A DNA stretch of 64,000 bases from CAVPTL01 sp963708725 (GTDB taxonomy: Bacteria; Actinomycetota; Thermoleophilia; Gaiellales; JAICJC01). Location of the stretch: positions 434,001 through 498,000 of the forward strand of contig CAVPTL010000008.1 in NCBI GenBank assembly GCA_963708725.1, in the 5' to 3' direction. Below the pieces are notes generated by a model, which was not told where the DNA came from, did no database searches, and worked only from the letters and a program-made list of their open reading frames with translations. The translations under genes and the position numbers were made by a program. Below are positions 25,161 through 32,587 of the stretch, piece by piece (the stretch's first letter is position 1; each line of letters begins with the position of its first letter).

Positions 25161-26748
25161 GTACGGCCACCGGACTCGACCGTTCCAAAAGGGCGGCCGC
25201 CTCGGCGACCGAGACGCAGCCAAACGCCAGCCCGACCTGTGACACGAAGAACAGGCGGCTGGCCAGGAGCTCGCGCTCTCCGCGGTCGTGCAGCACCTTC
25301 CCGGCGGCCATGGTCGTGACCGTGTCGGCCACCTCGGCGGCGAAGTCCATGTCGTGGGTGACAACGACCGTCGCGGTTCCCGAGTCGCTCAGCTCTCGCA
25401 CGAGCTCGATCACGGCGAGCTTGCGCAGGCCGTCAACGCCGCGAGTGGGTTCGTCCAGGATCAGCAGTTCGGGTCGCATCACGGTCACCGATGCGATCGC
25501 CAGGCGTTGTCGCTCGCCGCTGGAGAGGTCACGGGGATGGCCGCCGCTGCGGTCGTCGAGATCGAACCGTTCCAGCTCGGCACGCACCCGCTTTCGCCGC
25601 TCGTCACCGTCGACACCGAGGTTCGTCAGTGCGTAGGCGACCTCTTCCTCGACGGTTTCGTGGAGCAGGTAGTGGGCGGGGTTCTGGCTCACGTACCCCG
25701 CCCGGCCCGAGCGGTCGATCGTTCCGCGATCGAGGTCGATCAGCCCGCAGGCGGCCAATGCGAGCGTGGTCTTACCAGCCCCGTTCTCGCCCATCAGCAC
25801 CGTGGTCTGGCCCGCTCCAAAGCCGGTGTTTGCCCCGCGCAGAGCATCGATCTCGCCCAGGCGCTTGTGGGCGCCCGTGATCTTGATCAGTTCCGCAGCT
25901 TTGGGCCGTGGAAGTGCCGGGGGCGATGCAACGATGCCGGCCGCCGCCGCGCGTGCTGCGCGCACGGTTAGCGGGAGCTCTGGGCGGCGCGCGCGGACGA
26001 ACGCCTGTGCCACCGGCGGCAGCAGCCAGGGAGCCGAGTGGGTGAGCTGCGCTGCCGCGGCGGCGGGTGGCGCATCGATCACGATCTGCCCAGCGTCCAT
26101 CACGATCACCCGGTCAGCTTCGGCAAAGATCCTGCCGGTGCGATGCTCGGCCAGCACCACGGTTGTGCCGCGATCGCGGTTGACTCGCACGACCAGGCCC
26201 AGCAACTCCTCGGCGGCGACCGGGTCGAGCTGACTGGTGGGCTCGTCGAGCAGGAGCAGTCTCTGCCCCATCGAGACGACCGAGGCGATCGCAAGCCGTT
26301 GCTGCTCTCCTCCAGACAGCTGCTCGGCCGGCCGCTCGGCGAGGGCGGAGGCTCCGGTGACCATCAGCGCCTCCTGGGCGCGGGCCGCGATGTCGTCCGC
26401 CGGCCAGCCCAGGTTCTCCAATCCGAAGCCGGCCTCGCGGAGGGCGGTGCGCATCACCATCTGGGCCTCGGGATCCTGGAATACGAGGCCGGCCCGCCGC
26501 GCGATCTCGCCCGGTCGGTGAGCCCGTGTGTCCATGCCTTCGGTGACCACCCGCCCGCTCAGCTCGCCACCGTGAAAATGGGGAACGAGCCCGAGCATCG
26601 CCCGCAGGAGCGTCGACTTCCCCGAGCCGGAGTCGCCGAGCAGCAGCACCAGCTCGCCGGCGTCGATGCGTAGGTCGATGTTGCGCAGCGCGGGTCGATC
26701 GCGTCGCGGGTAGCGGTAACCGACGCCGGAAAGGATTACCGCTTCCAT
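25153..26748 (-). CDS. Fused ECF transporter ATPase (two EcfA domains in one chain)
   Basis: A 531-residue protein with two complete ABC ATPase domains. Domain 1 has Walker A GDSGSGKST (38-46), LSGGEQQR (144-151) and LLLLDEPTS. Domain 2 has GENGAGKTT (320-328), LSSGERQR (408-415) and LILDEPTRG, with the switch His in VVTHDMDF. In domain 1 the switch His lies in LAEHR. Most ECF systems use two separate proteins, EcfA and EcfA'. The ATG overlaps the EcfT gene by 13 bp. Confidence 0.92.
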   Translation of the reverse strand: MEAVILSGVGYRYPRRDRPALRNIDLRIDAGELVLLLGDSGSGKSTLLRAMLGLVPHFHGGELSGRVVTEGMDTRAHRPGEIARRAGLVFQDPEAQMVMRTALREAGFGLENLGWPADDIAARAQEALMVTGASALAERPAEQLSGGEQQRLAIASVVSMGQRLLLLDEPTSQLDPVAAEELLGLVVRVNRDRGTTVVLAEHRTGRIFAEADRVIVMDAGQIVIDAPPAAAAAQLTHSAPWLLPPVAQAFVRARRPELPLTVRAARAAAAGIVASPPALPRPKAAELIKITGAHKRLGEIDALRGANTGFGAGQTTVLMGENGAGKTTLALAACGLIDLDRGTIDRSGRAGYVSQNPAHYLLHETVEEEVAYALTNLGVDGDERRKRVRAELERFDLDDRSGGHPRDLSSGERQRLAIASVTVMRPELLILDEPTRGVDGLRKLAVIELVRELSDSGTATVVVTHDMDFAAEVADTVTTMAAGKVLHDRGERELLASRLFFVSQVGLAFGCVSVAEAAALLERSSPVAVHA

Positions 26749-27560
26749 CGGATCACCCCCGCAGCGCCAACCAGTGGAACGGCGAGGAAGACGGCGGTGA
26801 CGATGGCGGCGGAGGTCACCGGGTTGCCGACGGTGTCGTAGTACTCGAAGTTGGCCGAGCCAGTCGCCACCATGGCCACGCAGGCCGCACAGGCGATCGC
26901 ACCCAGCGCCGACACCCAGCGTTCGGCGGGCGTTGCCGCCCGTTCGGGGGCGCGAGTCGCTCCGGGCTCACCGTAGCCGCGCGACTCCATCGCCTCGGCC
27001 AGCCCCAACGAGCGTTCGAGAGACATGCCCATCAGGGCCGGGACGAGCGCCGTGGCCGCCCGACGGCGATTGAGCTGTGACCCACGCGTGCGCGCGGCCA
27101 GCGTGAGCCCGCGCGCGTCGCGCTCGAGCGCGGGCAGCATGCGGGTGGCCAGCGCGGTGATCATGGCCGACCGGGGGGCCACCCGTGAGACGGCACGGGT
27201 CAGCAGATCGGGATCGACCAGCCGCACGAATGCGGCTGCGGCGAGCGCGGCGCCTGCCAGGCGGATGGCCGCGCCGGCGCCGTAGGCCAGCTCCTCGGCG
27301 GTGATCTGGGTGTCGAGGATCGGAATCGACGGTCCTTGCCAGAGCACGGTCAGGCCCTGCACGCTGACGAAGGGGTTGATGACGAACACGGTCACCGCGG
27401 CGAACAGTGCGAACGAGATGTACGCGCGTTTGGGACCATCTGAGACGGCGAGCAGTGCCGAGGCTCCGATCAGCGCCGCGGCGAGCACGATCGGATTCCA
27501 CGCCACGATCGCAGCCACCATCGCTGCCCCGGTCACAAGCGTCACCGAGAGCGGCTTCAT
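26736..27560 (-). CDS. ECF transporter transmembrane component EcfT
   Basis: A 274-residue membrane protein with hydrophobic segments near both ends and the two coupling motifs of EcfT: AARTRGS and AMESRGYGEPG, which carry the x-R-G signatures that dock in the ATPase grooves. It forms the energising module with the fused EcfA and holds the S component. It overlaps the upstream lipoprotein gene by 4 bp and the ATPase gene by 13 bp. Confidence 0.9.
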   Translation of the reverse strand: MKPLSVTLVTGAAMVAAIVAWNPIVLAAALIGASALLAVSDGPKRAYISFALFAAVTVFVINPFVSVQGLTVLWQGPSIPILDTQITAEELAYGAGAAIRLAGAALAAAAFVRLVDPDLLTRAVSRVAPRSAMITALATRMLPALERDARGLTLAARTRGSQLNRRRAATALVPALMGMSLERSLGLAEAMESRGYGEPGATRAPERAATPAERWVSALGAIACAACVAMVATGSANFEYYDTVGNPVTSAAIVTAVFLAVPLVGAAGVIRWKR

Positions 27561-28432
27561 GAGCGCCCCCCCGCCGCCAGAACGTGGCCGTGTGCGTCCA
27601 TGGCGACAGCGTAGGTCGATCGCACCGCGGCGGGGTCATTGGCGAGCGTGTGAGCCGCAGCGCAGGCGGCGGCGCGATTGGCCCCGGCAACGATCAGCGA
27701 GGCCGATCCTCCGGTCACGTCGCCGGGTCGGTAGGCGACCACCAGGGCGCGGGCAGCGGGCAGCGACGCCGCGCCGGACCGCCCCCGATACAGCATTACA
27801 ACGCCGTTTTGGAGCCATACCGTGAGGCCCCGTGCGGTGGCCTGATCGGGCGCCAGAGCCAATCTGACGCTCGCAAATGTGTCCACCTGGAGATTAAAAT
27901 CGGTCTGACCAGTTGTCGTATGGCCACCCGCGCGGTGAAGCGCTGCAACCAGCTGCCGCGAACATCCCAGACCGCTGACTCGAACCTGCGGCCGTCTACC
28001 GTCGAAGCCGTGTACGAAGGGTTCGGGCCACGCGCCGATCACGACTGGCACCTGTTCGTACTGAGCCCAGTAGCGGTAGTCCCACCATTCCCGATCGCCC
28101 GGGTGCAGGGTGTAGTCAGCAGCGCCTCGGGGTGACTCGATGCCGTTGATGAAGAAGAACCAGTCCCAGCCATCGCCGGTGTTTCCCTTGACGTCGTTGA
28201 TCGAACTCACGAACCGGCCGTCGTAGGCCGTGGCCACGTCGGCGTTTCGACGCAGACCGTTCATGGCCGACTGGCCGGGTGCGGCCCGCGCGTTTGTCAG
28301 GGTGGCGGCGCCGAAGTCACGTGTGACTGTGACCACGACACCGGCCGGCCCTGGAGGCGGGGTTGCGGCCGAGCCACAACCGGCCGCCGCCAGGGTCGTC
28401 AGCAGAGCTGCGATTAGGTAACGCGAACCCAC
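27557..28432 (-). CDS. DUF4430-domain lipoprotein (transcobalamin beta-domain-like)
   Basis: A 291-residue protein with a lipobox LAAAGC (Cys19), so it should be anchored outside the membrane. Residues about 30-125 form a DUF4430 domain (VVVTVTRDFGAATL, GDGWDWFFFINGIES, YTLHPGDREWWDY); this family matches the beta domain of animal B12 carriers. The C-terminal half (about 130-290) is an alpha/beta region I cannot name. A GTG start at 28432 overlaps the upstream gene by 19 bp. It is likely the surface receptor or donor for the ECF transporter, by context. Confidence 0.78.
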   Translation of the reverse strand: MGSRYLIAALLTTLAAAGCGSAATPPPGPAGVVVTVTRDFGAATLTNARAAPGQSAMNGLRRNADVATAYDGRFVSSINDVKGNTGDGWDWFFFINGIESPRGAADYTLHPGDREWWDYRYWAQYEQVPVVIGAWPEPFVHGFDGRRPQVRVSGLGCSRQLVAALHRAGGHTTTGQTDFNLQVDTFASVRLALAPDQATARGLTVWLQNGVVMLYRGRSGAASLPAARALVVAYRPGDVTGGSASLIVAGANRAAACAAAHTLANDPAAVRSTYAVAMDAHGHVLAAGGRS

Positions 28433-29112
28433 AACCGGGTTGAGCGGATCGCACCCGGGAATGCTGCTCGCACCTGGAACCGGCCCTTGGTGGTGAGGGT
28501 GACGCGCGCGGTTCCCTTGGCGCCGGTGACCCCGGCCTTCACGCCGCCCACGTAGATCTGGGCGCCGCTTTGGAGGGTGGCCTTGCCGGCGTCGTCGTAT
28601 GAGCGCACCTTGACCGTCAGCTTGGAGCCCTTCTTGACCTTCGACGCGTTGTCGCTGATGCCGAGCGTCGGCTGGGTCGCGAACGTCACCGGGTCGTAGG
28701 TGGTGTAGTAGAAGAGGTACTTCGCCTTGCTGGTCGCGGTGACAGCGTCTGCGCCGACCGCCGAGAGCGTCTGGCCGATCTTGAACGCCCAGCCCTTGGT
28801 CGGGGTGCCGGCGCGGCCGTCGATCGAGTTGATGAAGAACCCGTATGGGTCAAACCACTGCAGACCCAGCGGAACGCTGGCGTTGGTGGTGGCGGTGATC
28901 AGCGCACCGAGTGGTGTCGGAGTCTTGAGCGGGTGGCCCTGAACCGTGCCGGTGAACGGCGTGACGGTACTCCATGCAACCGTGCCGTTACCGTCCTCGA
29001 CGCGCACATGAACTTTCGGTGCGGCGGCGTATGCAGGAGCTGCTGCGAGCGCCACCGTGACAATGGTCACGGCGGTGATGATCAGGGAACGAAGGCGGTT
29101 TGTGGTCGCCAA
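28414..29112 (-). CDS. Secreted DUF4430-domain protein with C-terminal beta-sandwich
   Basis: A 232-residue exported protein. It starts at TTG 29112, fixed by an excellent Shine-Dalgarno site (AAGGAGGA, 5 nt spacing). The signal peptide ends near AYA-A (residue 29). Residues about 33-140 look like DUF4430 (KVHVRVEDGNGTVAW, GLQWFDPYGFFINSIDG, GWAFKIGQTL). Residues about 150-232 resemble an Ig-like domain (VKKGSKLTVKVRSYDDAGKA ... FPGAIRSTRLWVRVT). It is the first gene after the cobalamin riboswitch. There is no membrane anchor, so it may be a released B12 carrier; this is inferred. Confidence 0.75.
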   Translation of the reverse strand: MATTNRLRSLIITAVTIVTVALAAAPAYAAAPKVHVRVEDGNGTVAWSTVTPFTGTVQGHPLKTPTPLGALITATTNASVPLGLQWFDPYGFFINSIDGRAGTPTKGWAFKIGQTLSAVGADAVTATSKAKYLFYYTTYDPVTFATQPTLGISDNASKVKKGSKLTVKVRSYDDAGKATLQSGAQIYVGGVKAGVTGAKGTARVTLTTKGRFQVRAAFPGAIRSTRLWVRVT

Positions 29113-29146
29113 CGGGTCCTCCTTCCTCGAGAGGCTTTCGCGTTTT

Positions 29147-29330
29147 GGCAGGTGGGAGGTCTTCTGGCTCGGATGCGCTTCCCGGAAACCCGGGCCGTTC
29201 GCCTGGCCTTCCCGGCCCTGTTGGAGCCAGTGGCTGCCTTACGGCACGACGAACGAACACCCTCACAGCGGCGGGACCGCGCCGGATTCGCACCGGCTTC
29301 CCTCTTCCACCCGCAGGGCGGCAACTGTAC
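29147..29330 (-). promoter_or_regulatory. Cobalamin (AdoCbl-type) riboswitch
   Basis: On the minus strand the conserved B12-box region reads GGGAAGCCGGTGCGAATCC, then GCGGTCCCGCCGCTGTGA (29263-29305), followed by paired elements and the 3' core GAGCCAGAAGACCTCCC (near 29170-29152) and CACCTGCC. This is the classic cobalamin riboswitch order. It sits 35 nt before the TTG of the first DUF4430 gene. The 3' part contains CCTCCC, complementary to the downstream Shine-Dalgarno GGAGG, which suggests control of translation. It identifies the six-gene operon as B12-regulated. Confidence 0.93.
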
Positions 29331-29381
29331 CACAGCGGGCTTGCACGGCCTCCAACTCCCGTCAGGGGTCGATCCGGCCGG

Positions 29382-31613
29382 TCACGACGGCGTTACTGCG
29401 AGCCGGCCGAGCAACCGCCGAGCGCCGGTTTTCGAGAGCGGCTCGTTCAGATTCCCGCACTTCGGCGACTGCACGCACGAAGGGCAGCCGTCGGCGCACG
29501 GGCACTCGGACAGCAAGGTCGCGGTGCGTCGCACCCACTCTTCGAACAGGTCGAACCCGCGCTCGGCGATCCCGACTCCCCCGGGGTGACCGTCGTACAC
29601 GAATACGGTCGGGACGCCGGTCTGAAAGTGCAGGTCGGTCGAGAGCCCGCCGATGTCTCCGCGGTCACACATCGCCAGCAGCGGGAGCAGTGAGATCAGA
29701 GCGTGCTCGGCGGCATGCAACGTCCCCAGGAGATCGTCCGCGGGGTCAACGTCCGGCTCGAACCAGATCGCTTCGGTGCTGTACTGCTGCTGGGGCAGCT
29801 CGAGTTCGATCAGGTCGATCGCGGTGTGGTCGGTCAAGCGCTTGCGTTGGTAGCCGACAACCTGCTCGCGCATCTCGATGTCGCCGTGGACGACCCGCAT
29901 CCCCAGCCGTGTCTCGACCGTTCGCTCGGCGATGATGCCGATGCTCGTCAGCCGCTTCGCCTGGGTGTAGTAGGCACCGTTGAACGGCCGCACCACGGCG
30001 ATGCCACGGTCGAGGTCGAGGTCGGTGACAAGGAACTGTGCTCCCTGATGCAGGTGCACCGCCCCGGGGTGCGCCGAGGAATGCGCCCGGTTTTCGTCCA
30101 TCTGCCCGAGCACCGCGCCCGAACTGGCCTCGACCAGGGCAACCGCCGATCCGGTGCTTCGCAGCGACACGTTCGCGCTGGGGTGATCGGAGCCCCGGTA
30201 CGCGAGCCCTTCGTGGGTGCGCACCAGATCCTTCAAGCCGGCCGCCAGCTCGAGCGCGTGGTCGCCGAAATACTCGGCGTCGGCGTCGACCAGCGGCCGC
30301 TCGGCCGCTGCGCAAAGCAGGTGCACCGAGAGCACGTTGGGGTTTTGCGGGTTGCATACCACCGCCTCGACCGGCCGGCCCAGGAGCTCGTCGGGATGCC
30401 GAGCGAAATACTGGTCGAGCGCGTCCTCGGCGGCCACGAAGATCCCGAGACCCTCGCGCCGCCGCCCTGCACGACCCCACTGCTGCCGAAGCGAGGCGGT
30501 CGATCCGGGGAACCCAACTGAAACCGCACAATCCAGGTGGCCGATGTCGATACCCAGCTCGAGCGCGTTGGTCGAGACGACGCCGAGCAGCTCCCCGTCG
30601 GCGAGGGCTCGCTCGATCCGCCGGCGATCCTCGGGGGTGTATCCCGCCCGGTAGGCGGCGAGCCGCCGAGCCTTTGCGGGGTCGTGCCGTTCGAGCCCTT
30701 CGCGAGCATATCGATACACCAACTCGCAGCCCGCCCGGCTCTTGGCAAACACGATGGTGCGCACCCCGCGTGAGACCAGACCTGCGAGCAGCGTCGCCGC
30801 CTCGCCCAACGTGCTTGCCCGCACACCCAGCAGCTCGTCGAGCAGTGGGGGGTTCCAGATTGCGATCTCTCGCTCGGCCGCCGGCGAGCCGTCGCCCTCG
30901 ACCACGGTGACGGGACCACCCGCGAGCCGCTCGGCAGCCTCACCGGGATTGGCGATGGTGGCCGACGTGATTGCAAACCTTGGGTCGGCGCCATACAGCC
31001 GGCACAGCCTGCGCAATCGGGCCATGACGTTGGCGACGTGGGCCCCGAACACGCCGCGGTACGTGTGGGCTTCGTCGACCACCACCCACTCGAGGTTGTG
31101 GAGCACGTCGGCCCACGCGGAGTGCCTGGGCAGGATCCCGGCGTGCAGCATGTCGGGATTGGTCAGGAACAGGTTGGAGTGCGAGCGCGCGGCACGTCGG
31201 TCGGGAGGCGAGGTGTCCCCGTCGTACAGCGCCGGGCGGGCGCCGGGCGCCGCGAGCAGCGCGAGCGAGCGGGCCTGATCTTGCGCCAGCGCCTTGGTTG
31301 GGTAGAGATAGATCGCGCGGGCCTTGGGATCGCTTGCAAGCGCCTGCAGCACCGGCAAGTTGAACGCCAGCGATTTGCCAGACGCCGTGCCGGTGACCAC
31401 GGCGAAGTTTCCCTGGCGGGCCGCGGTGTAGGCGGCGGCCTGGTGGCTGTAGAGGCTGGTGATCCCGGTCTCCGCGAGTCGTTCTCGCAGTCGAGGGTGG
31501 AGATCGTCGGGGAGTGGTTTGACCACTTCCTCGTGTGCCGGCAAGACCTCGCGCGCAACCACCTGCTCCATTTCGAGCAGGTCGCTCCAGGCGGCGGTCG
31601 TGCCGATGGTCAC
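29382..31613 (-). CDS. mrfA: DEAD/DEAH-box helicase, MrfA/YprA-like, with C-terminal DUF1998-type Cys motif
   Basis: A 743-residue superfamily 2 helicase from the GTG at 31613, which overlaps the pheA stop. Motifs: Q-motif region LYSHQAAAY, Walker A GTASGKS (75-81), PTKALAQDQ, DEAH (180-183), SATIANP, and motif VI QQWGRAGRR. The C-terminus has a four-Cys cluster CPCADGCPSCVQSPKCGN. In Bacillus, MrfA works with the nuclease MrfB in a mitomycin-lesion repair route; no mrfB is seen beside it here. Coupling to pheA has no obvious functional logic. Confidence 0.9.
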   Translation of the reverse strand: MTIGTTAAWSDLLEMEQVVAREVLPAHEEVVKPLPDDLHPRLRERLAETGITSLYSHQAAAYTAARQGNFAVVTGTASGKSLAFNLPVLQALASDPKARAIYLYPTKALAQDQARSLALLAAPGARPALYDGDTSPPDRRAARSHSNLFLTNPDMLHAGILPRHSAWADVLHNLEWVVVDEAHTYRGVFGAHVANVMARLRRLCRLYGADPRFAITSATIANPGEAAERLAGGPVTVVEGDGSPAAEREIAIWNPPLLDELLGVRASTLGEAATLLAGLVSRGVRTIVFAKSRAGCELVYRYAREGLERHDPAKARRLAAYRAGYTPEDRRRIERALADGELLGVVSTNALELGIDIGHLDCAVSVGFPGSTASLRQQWGRAGRRREGLGIFVAAEDALDQYFARHPDELLGRPVEAVVCNPQNPNVLSVHLLCAAAERPLVDADAEYFGDHALELAAGLKDLVRTHEGLAYRGSDHPSANVSLRSTGSAVALVEASSGAVLGQMDENRAHSSAHPGAVHLHQGAQFLVTDLDLDRGIAVVRPFNGAYYTQAKRLTSIGIIAERTVETRLGMRVVHGDIEMREQVVGYQRKRLTDHTAIDLIELELPQQQYSTEAIWFEPDVDPADDLLGTLHAAEHALISLLPLLAMCDRGDIGGLSTDLHFQTGVPTVFVYDGHPGGVGIAERGFDLFEEWVRRTATLLSECPCADGCPSCVQSPKCGNLNEPLSKTGARRLLGRLAVTPS

Positions 31614-32443
31614 GGTCGCGCGGCGGCAGGGAAGCAGCCGAGATACGACATCTCGGCGACGTTCGCCTCCAGCGTCCGCAGCGCGAGCGCGACCTGCGGG
31701 TCGAGTGGGTGGCCCTCGAGATCCGCATAGAACTGGTAGTTCCACGGCCGGCCATGGATTGGTCGCGATTGCAGCGAGGTCATATTCACCCCGAACTCTG
31801 CCAGGGGCTGGATCGCCGAGGCAAGCGCACCGGGCTGGTGGTGGGTGACGAACCGAACCGCCGTCCGCCAGTCGGTTGAGTTATGTCTGTCGAGGCGTGT
31901 GTGCGCGGCGACGGCGACGAACCGGGTGTAGTTCTGGGCGTGGTCGGACACGTCGTTGAGGAGCACCACCAGACCGTGTTTGTCGGCCGAACGCCGCGAC
32001 GCGATCGCCGCCTGGCGCTGGTCTCCGCTCTCGGCCACCCGACGGGCCGCGGCTGGAGTCGACTGTGCCACCTCCGGCAGCGTGTCGGGAATCGAAGACA
32101 GAAACCGGCGGCACTGCGCCAGGGCGGCGGGATGGGAGTGGACCCGCGTGAGGGCGTCGATGTTCGTTCCCGGGAGGCCAACCAGACAATGTGGAACCGG
32201 GATCACGGCCTCGGCGATGATCGCCAACGGGGCATGTGCCAACAGGTCGTACGTCTCAGGTATCGCGCCGGCGAGCGAGTTCTCGATCGGGAGCACGCCG
32301 ACGGCGGCCTCACCACGAGTGACAGCACGCATCACGTCGGCGAACGAGCGGCACGACGTCATGTCGGCGTCCGGGAACAGCCGGCCGGCGGCCTCGGCCG
32401 CGTAGGCGTCCCCTTCGCCGAAGTGTGCAACGGTGGTGGTCAT
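31610..32443 (-). CDS. pheA: Prephenate dehydratase
   Basis: A 277-residue single-function dehydratase converting prephenate to phenylpyruvate. The catalytic domain shows HFGEGDAYAAEA, VGVLPIENSLAGAI and the Asn/Thr-type region HAQNYTRFVAVA. The C-terminal ACT domain for Phe feedback has FVTHHQPGALASAIQPLAEFGVNMTSLQSRP and RPWNYQFYADLEGH. There is no chorismate mutase domain. The ATG at 32443 has a good GGGAGGA site. Directly upstream lie a terminator and a Phe-containing leader ORF, so attenuation is likely. Confidence 0.93.
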   Translation of the reverse strand: MTTTVAHFGEGDAYAAEAAGRLFPDADMTSCRSFADVMRAVTRGEAAVGVLPIENSLAGAIPETYDLLAHAPLAIIAEAVIPVPHCLVGLPGTNIDALTRVHSHPAALAQCRRFLSSIPDTLPEVAQSTPAAARRVAESGDQRQAAIASRRSADKHGLVVLLNDVSDHAQNYTRFVAVAAHTRLDRHNSTDWRTAVRFVTHHQPGALASAIQPLAEFGVNMTSLQSRPIHGRPWNYQFYADLEGHPLDPQVALALRTLEANVAEMSYLGCFPAAARP

Positions 32444-32455
32444 CGGTCCTCCCAA

Positions 32456-32485
32456 CAAAAAAGGCCCCCGATCATCGGAGGCCTT
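32456..32485 (-). terminator. Rho-independent terminator in the pheA leader (attenuator)
   Basis: On the minus strand AAGGCCTCCG pairs with CGGGGGCCTT around an ATGAT loop (ten base pairs, one G-T wobble), followed by a run of T. It lies 12 nt upstream of the pheA ATG and 28 nt after the stop of the leader ORF. Because it is in front of pheA, it would stop transcription before the gene unless an alternative fold forms. Confidence 0.75.
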
Positions 32486-32513
32486 CGAGTCGCTTGCGGT
32501 CTGCCGGCAGCGC

Positions 32514-32573
32514 TCAAATACCCCCTCGCGGGCTGGTAAAGGCGAAGCCGGAGAATGTGCCGTCACGGTACAT
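32514..32573 (-). CDS. pheL: Putative Phe leader peptide of pheA
   Basis: A 19-codon ORF, MYRDGTFSGFAFTSPRGGI, holding three Phe codons (positions 7, 10, 12) and one Tyr codon within twelve residues, just upstream of the terminator at 32456-32485. No Shine-Dalgarno site is visible, but a -10-like TAGCAT lies 8 nt before the ATG, so it could be translated from a leaderless mRNA. Ribosome stalling at the Phe codons would change folding of the leader RNA. Inferred from layout and codon content. Confidence 0.6.
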   Translation of the reverse strand: MYRDGTFSGFAFTSPRGGI

Positions 32574-32587
32574 TGGCGCAGATGCTA
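32569..32587. promoter_or_regulatory. Interlocked divergent -10 boxes of thiL and the pheA leader
   Basis: Facing right, TACATT (32569-32574) lies 7 nt before the thiL ATG at 32582. Facing left, TAGCAT (complement of 32582-32587) lies 8 nt before the leader-peptide ATG at 32573. Each -10 box covers the start codon of the other gene. I see no convincing -35 boxes. Confidence 0.45.

Noticed and set aside
28933..29589. Rightward open frames through the riboswitch region
   Set aside because: They cover a conserved structured RNA on the other strand and the ends of two real genes. No start signal is present.
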